The notes beneath the pieces were generated by a model. That model did no database searches. It had not been told where the DNA came from and worked only from the letters and a program-made list of their open reading frames with translations. Positions 1 through 7,019 of a DNA stretch of 11,747 bases are shown piece after piece (position 1 is the first letter of the stretch; each line of letters opens with the position of its first letter). The translations under genes were made by a program, and so were the position numbers. The stretch comes from Anaerolineae bacterium (GTDB taxonomy: Bacteria; Chloroflexota; Anaerolineae; JAAYZQ01), in the NCBI GenBank assembly GCA_016926595.1, contig JAFGOG010000572.1, positions 1 to 11,747 of the forward strand, written 5' to 3'.

Positions 1-95
1 ATCGTCGTGGCAAAGGCCGAGTTGGCCCAGTCGTACCAGCACCAGGCGTTGACGGTGCGGCGGTAACCGCGTTCGTCTTGAGCTACGACTGACAT
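1..95 (-). CDS. MFS transporter, UMF1/Atg22 type (N-terminal fragment)
   Basis: Only the first 31 codons are present; the rest runs off the window at base 1. The ATG at 95 is preceded by a strong GGAGGTGG ribosome site six or so bases upstream. The visible peptide contains WYDWANSAFATT at about residues 20-31. That signature opens the first membrane helix of the UMF1 family of major facilitator transporters, which is related to the Atg22 amino-acid effluxers. The expected product is therefore a twelve-helix inner-membrane transporter; the substrate cannot be told from this fragment. It follows the ATL gene on the same strand, but a promoter lies between them, so it is probably its own transcription unit. 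Family call from the motif alone; fairly sure. Confidence 0.8.
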   Translation of the reverse strand, partial: MSVVAQDERGYRRTVNAWCWYDWANSAFATT

Positions 96-126
96 GATAC
101 CACCTCCTCGTGGGGAATCGCCCCCC

Positions 127-155
127 ATTTTACCCGATCTTGGTCAGTCTGGCAA
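127..155 (-). promoter_or_regulatory. Sigma70-like promoter for the UMF1 transporter
   Basis: Read on the minus strand, a -35 box TTGCCA (150-155) and a -10 box TAAAAT (127-132) are separated by exactly 17 bases. The predicted transcript starts about 25 bases before the ATG at 95, leaving room for the visible ribosome site. The boxes overlap the last codons of the ATL gene. Not tested; based on box match and spacing. Confidence 0.6.
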
Positions 156-518
156 ATGGGGGGCATCGGCCTCGGCTTCGTGCAGCTGCTGCCACTCGGC
201 CAGGTCCAGCCCGACCCAGCCATAGGCCTTCAGGTCCACCCGGCCCTGCTCGTCAAAGACGACCCCCTCGACCTCCAACAGCGCTCGCTGGTCACTCGAT
301 TCGTCGCCCTCCCATCCGGTGCTGACCCGGCCCTGGGCGTTGATCACCCGCTGCCAGGGCACCTCCACGTCATCAGGCAGGCTGTGGAGCGCCCAGCCGA
401 CCGTCCGTGCCCCGCGAGGGATGCCCACCAGCCGGGCGATCTGGCCATAAGTGGCCACCCTGCCAGGCGGGATGCGCTGCACGATCCAATAGATCTTGTC
501 GAACAAGGTTTGGCTCAT
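144..518 (-). CDS. Alkyltransferase-like protein (ATL, MGMT family without the acceptor cysteine)
   Basis: 124 residues. The frame is open further upstream, but the start is set at the ATG at 518 because the family homology begins at MSQTLFDKIYWIVQRIPPGR, and because this ATG overlaps the stop of the preceding gene (ATGA), which indicates translational coupling. The protein has the MGMT DNA-binding helix-turn-helix with the arginine finger (GARTVGWALHSLP, residues 36-48). The acceptor motif PCHRV is replaced by PWQRV (residues 54-58), so Trp55 stands where the methyl-accepting Cys would be. Proteins of this type (E. coli YbaZ, Atl1) bind O6-alkylguanine, flip it out and hand the lesion to nucleotide excision repair rather than removing the alkyl group. 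It is the last gene of an apparent operon with a ProRS-like protein and a nitroreductase. Confidence 0.9.
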   Translation of the reverse strand: MSQTLFDKIYWIVQRIPPGRVATYGQIARLVGIPRGARTVGWALHSLPDDVEVPWQRVINAQGRVSTGWEGDESSDQRALLEVEGVVFDEQGRVDLKAYGWVGLDLAEWQQLHEAEADAPHLPD

Positions 519-2089
519 TTTGCCCCCAGCTTGGCCAGCTCTACCGCCAGCCCGCCATCGTCCAGCCTCAGCCGGTCGGCGGAATCGCGCCACTTGGCCT
601 CCACCAGGCCCTCTGGCGCCGAGCGCTTGCTGACCGTCAGGCGCAGTGGCAGGCCGATCAGGTCGGCGTCGGCAAACTTGACCCCGGCGCTCAGGTCGCG
701 GTCGTCGTACAGGACCGCCAGGCCGCCGGCCGACAGCCGCTCGTAGAGCGCCTCGGCCTGGGCGGCAACCTCGTCTTGACGGAGGTCAAGGGCGACCAGG
801 TGCACCTTCAGGGGAGCGCAGGCGGCCGGCCAGATGATCCCATACCCGTCATAGTGCTGCTCCACCACCGCGGCCAGTAGCCGGCCCAGGTCCAGCCGCC
901 AGCCCGCCATCCACAGAGGCTGGGGGCGGCCGGCGTCGTCCAGGTATTCTGCGTCGACCGCACCGGCCGCCCGGCCGTCGACCAGCCGGAACGCCTCTTC
1001 GACGGCGACCGCGTTCCCACACTGTGGGCAGAGATCGCCCGGCTCGACCAGCGCCAGGTCGGCCCACTCGCCTGGGTCAAAGTCGCGGGGTATGTTCACG
1101 TTGCGCAGGTGATAGCCGGGCCGGTTGGCCCCGGTGATCCAGTTCGCCCCGGCCCGCACCGAGAGGTCGGCGACGACCCGGACCTGCCCGGCGCGCAGGC
1201 CGATGGGCGAGGCATAGCCGCCCACCGCCCCGATCTCCGCCAGCTCCTCCTCCAGGCTGGCGTAGTAACGATCGGTGCTCAGCAGCCGGGTCAGCTTGGC
1301 CTCGTCCACCGCACGGTCGCCGCGGATGACAGCGCAGGTAACCCGGCCCGCCGCCGAATAAAAGACCATCTTGAGCGTCCGCGTGGCCGGCACGTCCAAA
1401 AACCCGGCCAGGGCGGCGATGGTGTTGCAGCCAGGCGTAGCGACCTCTTCGACCGGTAGCTCCGGCTCGCCGGGCGGCTCCTGCCAGGCGGTGGTCGCCC
1501 AGCCGCGCTCGGCGGCATAGCCGCAGCCTGGGCAGCGGACCAGGCTTTCGTCGCCAGAGGGGTGAGCAAGGTAGAGGCGCCGTTCGCCGTCGCGTCCTCC
1601 GGCCCACAAGGCCGGAAGGCCACAGGCGACCAGGATGCGCTCCAACGCCGCCGTGGCCTGTTCGGCCACGGTCGCCATGCCGTTGGCGCTGCCAAAAGCG
1701 TATAGCTCGAAAACAGGCCGCTGGCTGGCGCCAAACAGCCCGGCACGCGAGCGGGACGTGGGCGTAGAGCGGATTGCTGTTTGAAAGAGGCAGGCCGGTA
1801 ACTGGCGGTGGGAATCGACCTCGCGGCGCACCAGGCTGAGGAAACCGGCAGCGGGATCGGCGTCGGACGCGGGGGGCAGGGCCACCTCCTGCGCGGCCAG
1901 GGGCGTCAGCTCTCGGCGGGCCAGCCCTTCCAGGCGGCGCAGGGTCAACAGCCCCAGGGGCAAATAGGCGAACAGGCCGCCTTCCAACGCCCGCACACAG
2001 CCGGCCCGGACCAGCAGTTGGTGGCTGGGCAGATGGGCGTCAGCCGGCGGCTGGCGCAGGGTGCGGCCCACTAGGGTGGAAAGGCGCAT
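515..2089 (-). CDS. Prolyl-tRNA synthetase-like protein with degenerate catalytic core
   Basis: 524 residues, against about 570 for bacterial ProRS. The domain order is kept: class II core start (LPSHQLLVRAG, residues 20-30; GGLFAYLPLGL, 37-47), YbaK-like editing insertion (about 211-352), core end, and HGTP anticodon-binding domain (about 425-520, with DDRDLSAGVKFADADLIGLP). Key catalytic parts are gone by eye. The THEE/TxE loop between the strand near residue 70 and LVRREVDSHRQLP (86-98) is deleted. Motif 2 is scrambled (residues 107-130). The GHIFQLGTKYS stretch is missing after residue 366. Motif 3 reads MAGWRLDLGR instead of MGCYGIGVSR. In contrast the editing domain keeps the lysine of TLKMV (Lys240), RGDRAVDEAKL and TGANRPGYH. 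CxxC pairs sit at 186/189 and 354/357. It probably cannot charge tRNA; a trans-editing or tRNA-binding role is inference. The start at 2089 has AGGAGG eight bases upstream; the gap to the nitroreductase stop is 15 bases. Confidence 0.85.
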   Translation of the reverse strand: MRLSTLVGRTLRQPPADAHLPSHQLLVRAGCVRALEGGLFAYLPLGLLTLRRLEGLARRELTPLAAQEVALPPASDADPAAGFLSLVRREVDSHRQLPACLFQTAIRSTPTSRSRAGLFGASQRPVFELYAFGSANGMATVAEQATAALERILVACGLPALWAGGRDGERRLYLAHPSGDESLVRCPGCGYAAERGWATTAWQEPPGEPELPVEEVATPGCNTIAALAGFLDVPATRTLKMVFYSAAGRVTCAVIRGDRAVDEAKLTRLLSTDRYYASLEEELAEIGAVGGYASPIGLRAGQVRVVADLSVRAGANWITGANRPGYHLRNVNIPRDFDPGEWADLALVEPGDLCPQCGNAVAVEEAFRLVDGRAAGAVDAEYLDDAGRPQPLWMAGWRLDLGRLLAAVVEQHYDGYGIIWPAACAPLKVHLVALDLRQDEVAAQAEALYERLSAGGLAVLYDDRDLSAGVKFADADLIGLPLRLTVSKRSAPEGLVEAKWRDSADRLRLDDGGLAVELAKLGAK

Positions 2090-2104
2090 GGGGTGTTCCT
2101 CCTG

Positions 2105-2974
2105 TTAACCGCCGGCCCAGGTGGCTGTATACTCGGTCAGGTCGACCGGCAGTTCCAGGCCCGGATCGTCCACCTGCCATTGCCCGGCCAGCCCCAGCTC
2201 GGCGGCGGTCAGCTCCAAGTGGCACATGGCGATGCCCAGGTCGACGCGCTGCAGGTCGGTCACCCCTATCAGCTTGCCAAGCCCTCCCGCCGGGTATCTC
2301 GGCGTGCGCTGTAAATAAAAGTGCCAGCGGCCGGTCTCGTGGACGACGCGCCACGGCTGCTTGTTGCTGGCCGACGGCCCCAGGCGCACCATCTCCAGCG
2401 CCTCGGCGTAGGCGCCTGCTGCTTCGGGCGACAGCGGGATGCCCCAGCGGGCGTCGAAAAAGACCTGCTCCCAGGGCAGCCGCCGGTCGCTGCCGGCCAT
2501 GCGGCGGATTGGATCCCCCAGGCCGCCCGCGTCGGCCGCGTACCCCGTCGTAACGATTGCCGGGATCGTTTCCCTTCCCTTGATCCCGATCCGGCGGGCA
2601 AAGCCGCTCCGGGTGAAAACTCCGCCCACCCAGCAGGTGCCCAGGCCCAGGTCGGTGGCAAACAGCACAATCCGCTCCATCAGATACCCGAACGCTTCCA
2701 GGTTCTTGTCGCCGGGTCCCACCGCGCCGATAATGAACCCGGTTGGGTTCCTGATCAGGCCATACGTCCCCAGGCCTTTCAGATCCAGCCGGTCCTGCTC
2801 CGTGGCGGCAGCCAGCATGAACCGCGCCGCGGTCGGGCTGAATGGGGCGGTCGCCGTTGCGGCGATCAGGCTATCCAATTGCCGCCGAGTCTGCTCCTCG
2901 ATCGGCGTGTCAAGGTAGCGGCGGCAGGAATACCGCCGCCGGATGATCTCGGTAACCGCTTGGGTGAACACCAT
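2105..2974 (-). CDS. Nitroreductase family protein (FMN-dependent, TM1586-like)
   Basis: 289 residues. The frame is open back to 3166, but homology starts at MVFTQAVTEIIRRRYSCRRY, and the ATG at 2974 has AAGGAG just upstream, so 2974 is chosen. RRRYSCRRY (residues 12-20) is the usual N-terminal FMN-phosphate-binding nitroreductase motif. LGLGTCWVGGVF lies mid-protein, ASNKQPWRVV further on, and DLGIAMCHLELTAAELGL near the C-terminus. The double arrangement resembles the TM1586-type (putative TM nitroreductase) family, in which one chain carries two nitroreductase-like halves. Expected role: NAD(P)H-dependent reduction of a small electron acceptor through FMN in the cytoplasm; substrate unknown. 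It is the first gene of the minus-strand operon with the ProRS-like and ATL genes, and has its own promoter at 3021-3050. Confidence 0.85.
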   Translation of the reverse strand: MVFTQAVTEIIRRRYSCRRYLDTPIEEQTRRQLDSLIAATATAPFSPTAARFMLAAATEQDRLDLKGLGTYGLIRNPTGFIIGAVGPGDKNLEAFGYLMERIVLFATDLGLGTCWVGGVFTRSGFARRIGIKGRETIPAIVTTGYAADAGGLGDPIRRMAGSDRRLPWEQVFFDARWGIPLSPEAAGAYAEALEMVRLGPSASNKQPWRVVHETGRWHFYLQRTPRYPAGGLGKLIGVTDLQRVDLGIAMCHLELTAAELGLAGQWQVDDPGLELPVDLTEYTATWAGG

Positions 2975-3020
2975 AGAGCACTCCTTTGGCCCGGCGATTG
3001 CCGGTGATTGTCTTTCAACT

Positions 3021-3050
3021 ATGATACCACATTTAGCACGGATGGTCGAA
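3021..3050 (-). promoter_or_regulatory. Promoter of the nitroreductase operon
   Basis: On the minus strand, TTCGAC (3045-3050) and TATCAT (3021-3026) are 18 bases apart. The -10 is preceded by TGG, an extended -10. The predicted leader is about 40 bases and contains the AAGGAG site of the gene at 2974. The -35 is weak. Two further minus-strand TATACT hexamers lie at about 3078-3091 and could be alternative -10 boxes, but no good -35 was found for them. Confidence 0.45.
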
Positions 3051-3107
3051 TCTACGGGATACAGACAGAGGGCGAGAGTATAGAGTATAGGGGATCCTCG
3101 TAGCCGT

Positions 3108-3136
3108 TTGCCGGCGTGCGGCAAGTGTGCTATAAT
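3108..3136 (+). promoter_or_regulatory. Sigma70-like promoter for the small protein and STAND gene pair
   Basis: TTGCCG (3108-3113), a 17-base spacer, then TATAAT (3131-3136) preceded by TGC (extended -10). It is divergent from the nitroreductase promoter. Predicted initiation at about 3143 leaves a leader of about 105 bases before the ATG at 3250. Confidence 0.65.
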
Positions 3137-3249
3137 CGCATAGAATGGATCCTGGCGAGGCGGCATGATCGTCCAACTGGGAAGCGCGCCGTACCCATGC
3201 TATCTGCACGCTACCTGGTCAAGCGAGCGTCCTTGCGGAGATAGCAGTG

Positions 3250-3633
3250 ATGCAGTCATCGGACAACTATCTGCTTGTTGGTGCCAAGCTCAGTGGTCGC
3301 GGCTTGCCCGATCGCGCGCGGGGCGAGCCGCGCGGCTTGACTTGCCTGCTGGCCGATGCCGTTGCCCTCGACGCACAATCCCACTTCACCTTGCTCGTGC
3401 TGCGGTGTGAGAAAGAGGCCGCCATCCAGTTCAAAACCGAGGCTGACCGGCCCACGCTCCAGGGCGATCTGGCCGGTTTCGAGCTGGCCGCCGGGGCCAC
3501 CCGCATCCGTCTGGCATACACCCAAAATCTCCATTTTGCCATCATCAGCGTCCGGTCAACGCGAGAGGAGTCGATCCGTTACGGCCAGATCTCCGCCCTA
3601 CGCATCTGGTGGCCGCAACCAGGGTTGTCGTGA
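3250..3633 (+). CDS. Small unrecognised protein upstream of the STAND NTPase
   Basis: 127 residues from the ATG at 3250; a GTG three bases earlier is an equal alternative (GGAG at 3237-3240 serves either). I do not recognise a family. There is no signal peptide or membrane segment. The middle looks rich in beta strands (HFTLLVLRCEKEAAIQF, then TRIRLAYTQNLHFAIISVRS), and the end carries two adjacent tryptophans (RIWWPQPGL). Codon choice is like the GC-rich neighbours, which supports real coding. The stop is only 7 bases before the STAND start and there is no promoter between them, so the two are very likely co-translated. By position it could be a partner, regulator or effector of the STAND protein; that is inference only. 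Confidence 0.6.
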   Translation: MQSSDNYLLVGAKLSGRGLPDRARGEPRGLTCLLADAVALDAQSHFTLLVLRCEKEAAIQFKTEADRPTLQGDLAGFELAAGATRIRLAYTQNLHFAIISVRSTREESIRYGQISALRIWWPQPGLS

Positions 3634-3640
3634 GGATAGA

Positions 3641-5917
3641 ATGAGCCCCAACCAAGTCCAATACAACCTCGCCGCCATCCGCAGCCTAATTCTGAGCGCG
3701 TTCACGCCCAGGGAGTTGTGGCGATTCTGCAAGGATCGCCCAGCCTTCCGCGAAGCCGTCCTTGACTTTGGCCTAAACCCCAGCCTGGCCGACATGGCCG
3801 ATGTCTTGTTGGAGCACTGCGAGACCCGGCTACTGTTCGATGATCTGCTCGCGGCCATCCACGAGTCAAACCCCAGGCAGTTTGAGCGGTACCAGGCCCT
3901 ACTCTACAGGAGCGCGCCGCTGCCCGCCCGCCAGATCCCTCACAACCTGCCGCCCCGCAGGAGTTTCATTGGCAGAGATGAGGAAAAGCGACTGGTGCAT
4001 CAGGCGCTGCGTCCAGATGCACGTCCCAACCTGGTCAGTATTGATGGCATAGGAGGAATTGGCAAGACAGCGCTGGCATTGGAGGTGGCATACGAGTGCT
4101 TGCAAGCGAGCGTTAATGAACCTCAGGCGGAGGAAATTGCGACTTTTGACGGGTTCATATGGACAACGGTCAGAGATCGCGAGCTTGGATTGAAAGCGGT
4201 GTTCGATAGCATCGCTCGAACCTTGGACTACCTTGGCATTCTACAATTGTCTGTGGAGGAAAAGCAGTTTGCGGTTCGCAGGCTGTTGCGTGCAAGACGC
4301 TACCTGATGATTGTAGATAACTTTGACTTGACGTCGGACGGTAGTCTGGAGGACTTTGTGCTCCAGTTACCAGAGCCATCTCGAGCGCTGATTACCACGC
4401 GAGACCGCACTTTGAGCGAAGCCCGGATGTTTACACTCACAGGCCTGGATGAGCTGGAAGCATTGACGCTTATGCGCAGCGAAGGCAGGCGATTGGGATT
4501 AGAGGGTGTAGAGCACGCAGAGAAGGATCAACTCCTGCGTCTGTACCAGTCCACAAGCGGTGCGCCACTGTCTATCAAGTGGGCGGTGGGACAGATCAAG
4601 CAAAAAAGACAATCACTCACCACTGTACTGAGCACCCTCCGAGAAGCAAAGGAAAGCATTTTCGATAATGTTTTCACTAGCTCCTGGCGATTGCTGTCAG
4701 GGGATGCACGGAAAGCACTCTTGATAATGTCGCTTTTCGCGACCGCGGCATCCAGGCAAGCCCTCCAGGCAGTGAGCGATCTGCCAATCTCTGTTCTGGA
4801 TCGAGCCATTGAGCAGCTTGTCGATATGTCTCTGATAGAGACAACAGCAGCATTGGAGCGGAAACGACGGTGCTATAACCTGCATCCCTTGACGCGTGCT
4901 TATTGCATCCAGATGCGCGAATCTGAGTTGGAACAGCCGTTCATTGGACAAGCATTTGAGCGAATGCTCGGTTACTACAGACGACTGATCATGCCTCCTC
5001 AGGAAGTCAAGGTAGGCATTCCCTACTGGGATGGCCTGCGAAACTATGCCGCCAATGCAAACTTGCTAGAAGAGCGGGATAACCTTGTCTTTGTTATTCG
5101 CGAGTTGTTGGAAGAGGGGCGTAGCGTCGAAGCGCTGGAGATGTTTTTGCCTCTAGTCCACTGCCTGGGGGCCTGGGGATTGTGGGATGAGCGCCTGGAA
5201 ATCAGTCATAGGTTGGCTGATGCGGCTCAAACAATCGGAGATCCATCTGTGCCTTGGTTGTGGATCGACGCCATTGGATGGATCCAGTTCCAAAGGCGAG
5301 AATTCGACAAGTGCGAGCAAACGCTCAAAGCGGGTCGAGCTGCGGCTCGTCGCCTCAACGTAGGTGATGCGTTGATCTTGGCCGATGCGACTCAAGCAAG
5401 GATCTGGGCTGCCAGAGGTGAGAGTGAGTGTGCCCGCCGTGAGATCGAGCGTGTTCTTGTAGAGTCAACTCCTGAATTGGCGCTGCAGAGTGGAACGTCG
5501 GCTCACCGGATTGTCGTGGCCCGTGTAGTTGATGCGGCGGCAGCTTTGAGTCACATGGTTGGGGATGTCGAAACTGCAAAGGATCTGTATGAGCTCGAGT
5601 TGGCCTTGCGGCATTCGACGGGTGAATACGCTGCCTCCATACTGGTACGCTTGGGACACCTTGATCTACAGCTTGGCAGCTATGCTTCGGCCGCCGAGTT
5701 TCTGAATCAGGACATCCAGGGGTTAGCCAGAAAGGATATCGCTTTGATTCACTATGGTCAGGCATTGATCGCCCAACACGCAGGGGATTTGCTCAAGGCT
5801 CACCAGTTATGCAGATTGGCGCTTGACCACTTGACGCGGCTTGGGATGGAAACAGAGGCTCTGAAATGCCGGGAGATGCTTGTCAAATTGCCCTACTTGC
5901 AGATCCATCGGGAGTAG
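3641..5917 (+). CDS. STAND NTPase with N-terminal effector-associated domain (EAD) and TPR-like C-terminus
   Basis: 758 residues from the ATG at 3641, which has GAGG just upstream. The frame is open back to 3356, but that part overlaps the small gene and lacks homology. Residues 9-85 (IRSLILSAFTPRELWRFC through ESNPRQFERY) look like an EAD, a small helical death-like adaptor that pairs NTPases with effectors in bacterial conflict systems. Next come the linker and entry motif FIGRDE (109-114), Walker A GIGGIGKTA (136-144), Walker B YLMIVDNFD (221-229), ITTR (251-254), GAPLSIK (307-313) and a winged helix ending in HPLTRAY (415-421). Residues about 480-750 are alpha-helical with TPR-like character, the usual ligand-sensing part. 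No effector domain (TIR, CHAT, nuclease) is present. GC falls sharply at the start of the NTPase (3961), suggesting mosaic origin. Likely role: antiphage or programmed-death sensor switch. Confidence 0.85.
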   Translation: MSPNQVQYNLAAIRSLILSAFTPRELWRFCKDRPAFREAVLDFGLNPSLADMADVLLEHCETRLLFDDLLAAIHESNPRQFERYQALLYRSAPLPARQIPHNLPPRRSFIGRDEEKRLVHQALRPDARPNLVSIDGIGGIGKTALALEVAYECLQASVNEPQAEEIATFDGFIWTTVRDRELGLKAVFDSIARTLDYLGILQLSVEEKQFAVRRLLRARRYLMIVDNFDLTSDGSLEDFVLQLPEPSRALITTRDRTLSEARMFTLTGLDELEALTLMRSEGRRLGLEGVEHAEKDQLLRLYQSTSGAPLSIKWAVGQIKQKRQSLTTVLSTLREAKESIFDNVFTSSWRLLSGDARKALLIMSLFATAASRQALQAVSDLPISVLDRAIEQLVDMSLIETTAALERKRRCYNLHPLTRAYCIQMRESELEQPFIGQAFERMLGYYRRLIMPPQEVKVGIPYWDGLRNYAANANLLEERDNLVFVIRELLEEGRSVEALEMFLPLVHCLGAWGLWDERLEISHRLADAAQTIGDPSVPWLWIDAIGWIQFQRREFDKCEQTLKAGRAAARRLNVGDALILADATQARIWAARGESECARREIERVLVESTPELALQSGTSAHRIVVARVVDAAAALSHMVGDVETAKDLYELELALRHSTGEYAASILVRLGHLDLQLGSYASAAEFLNQDIQGLARKDIALIHYGQALIAQHAGDLLKAHQLCRLALDHLTRLGMETEALKCREMLVKLPYLQIHRE

Positions 5918-6213
5918 GCATGACAATTCTCCACAAGCGCCAGTCTCTCTCCCCTTGGCCGCCACCTGCGCCCAGTCGGCGTGGGAGCAAGGAGCCGTGC
6001 CGCGGACGCGAGAGAATGAGAGCGTGCACGCGGTTGCCAGGCCCACAAGAGCCCCAACTGCTCGGCGCTTTGATGTACGATTGCAGTCTTCACGCATCTC
6101 TTTGTCTCCTACGCAATGCGTCTTTGCCGGGATAGTTCTGTGATACCGCCCATCCAGCAGGGATGCTCGGAATGTGCAATGCGGCTATGGAGATGGCCCC
6201 CGGATCACGATCG

Positions 6214-6234
6214 GCAAGTAGACTTGCTTCTTTC
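6214..6234 (+). terminator. Weak candidate terminator after the STAND gene
   Basis: A five-base stem GCAAG/CTTGC with loop TAGA is followed by TTCTTTC. The stem is short and the T tract broken, and it lies about 300 bases past the stop, so this is a tentative call. Confidence 0.25.
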
Positions 6235-6268
6235 GAATTGGCCGGCAAGATATCAACTCCAGACACCT

Positions 6269-6297
6269 TTGCGCGCTGCGCAGGAATATGCTATGAT
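6269..6297 (+). promoter_or_regulatory. Promoter for the HEAT-repeat gene
   Basis: TTGCGC (6269-6274), 17 bases, TATGAT (6292-6297), with TGC directly before the -10 (extended -10). The expected leader is about 65 bases before the ATG at 6369. Confidence 0.5.
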
Positions 6298-6368
6298 GTC
6301 CATCGGGCAATTGGGGGAGGGTTGCCACACCCCATTTCCCAGCTCGCAAAGCGCAAAGGGGCATGACC

Positions 6369-7019
6369 ATGACCATCCTGAACGACCTTGCGTCGAGCCT
6401 CGGTCAGCGGAATGAGAACGCCAATCGCGCCGTGGCCGATCGCGTGCAGGCCGACCTGTCGCTCCTCGACGAATTAGCCGGCGGGCTGTCGGCGTCCAAC
6501 GTCAAGCTGGTGGGCGACTGCGCCGAAGTATTCACAATGATCGCCGAGCACTCCCCGCAAGCGGTAGCGCCCTACCTTCCCCACTTGATCCCGCTGCTCA
6601 ATTCCAAGAATGGTCGGGTACGATGGGAGGCGATGCACGCACTCGCCTTTACCGCGCGCCATGTGCCGGTGACCATGGCCGAGTTGCTGCCCGTGCTCAT
6701 GGATACCGTCCGCCGTGACCCGGCCGTCATCGTCCCCCGTTATGCCCTTGAGGCGCTCGGCGAATATGCGGCCACCGGTCCCCAGGCAGCCCAGGCTGTG
6801 TTTCCATTCCTGGTCGAGGCCCTTCAGATCGCGGGCGGTCGGCACGCTGGGGTGGTCATCGACGGGATGGCCAAAGCGGCACAAGCCGATCCCTCGCTGG
6901 CTGCCCAGGTCATCGACATCGCCCAAAGGTTCAAGGCATCCGACACGGCCGTCGTGCGGTCGGCTGCCCGGCGGGCGCTCAAGCAATTGGACAGCGGGAC
7001 CAGGAGAAGAAATGGCTGA
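6369..7019 (+). CDS. HEAT-repeat protein
   Basis: 216 residues. Two in-frame ATGs lie at 6363 and 6369; the AAAGGGG site at 6355-6361 is one base from the first but seven from the second, so 6369 is chosen. The sequence is all-helical with repeating two-helix units of 35-40 residues. One runs from PYLPHLIPLLNSKNGRVRWEA into ALAFTARHVP, the next from AELLPVLMDTVRRDPAVIVPRYALEALGEYA, followed by QAVFPFLVEALQ and a final helix pair. This is the HEAT/armadillo pattern of a curved protein-protein binding scaffold. No enzymatic motif is seen. Partner and pathway are unknown. Its last eight bases overlap the start of the next gene, so the two are probably co-translated and functionally linked. Confidence 0.75.
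   Translation: MTILNDLASSLGQRNENANRAVADRVQADLSLLDELAGGLSASNVKLVGDCAEVFTMIAEHSPQAVAPYLPHLIPLLNSKNGRVRWEAMHALAFTARHVPVTMAELLPVLMDTVRRDPAVIVPRYALEALGEYAATGPQAAQAVFPFLVEALQIAGGRHAGVVIDGMAKAAQADPSLAAQVIDIAQRFKASDTAVVRSAARRALKQLDSGTRRRNG

Larger units (their letters stand above)
5918..6368. other. Non-coding gap between the STAND gene and the HEAT-repeat gene
   Basis: About 450 bases with no convincing gene on either strand; the open frames here have no family features and conflicting directions. It holds a weak hairpin GCAAG-TAGA-CTTGC (6214-6227) followed by TTCTTTC, which could be a poor terminator, and a promoter at 6269-6297. The rest shows no structure I can name and may be decayed sequence left after arrival of the STAND gene. 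Confidence 0.5.

Noticed and set aside
156..2074. Long open frames on the plus strand and in other minus frames across the ATL and ProRS-like genes
   Set aside because: They are GC-rich shadows with Arg/Pro/Ala-heavy translations and no family motifs or ribosome sites.
3165..3410. Open frame of 81 codons starting at 3165
   Set aside because: Poor ribosome site and low-complexity translation; the overlapping frame at 3250 has better coding character.
3356..3640. Upstream extension of the STAND reading frame to 3356
   Set aside because: The extra part overlaps the small gene in another frame, lacks homology and has no ribosome site; the ATG at 3641 fits better.
5807..6097. Minus-strand frame with AGGAG before its ATG and a hydrophobic, lipoprotein-like start
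   Set aside because: It runs into the STAND gene on the opposite strand and the rest of its translation is shadow-like; probably chance.
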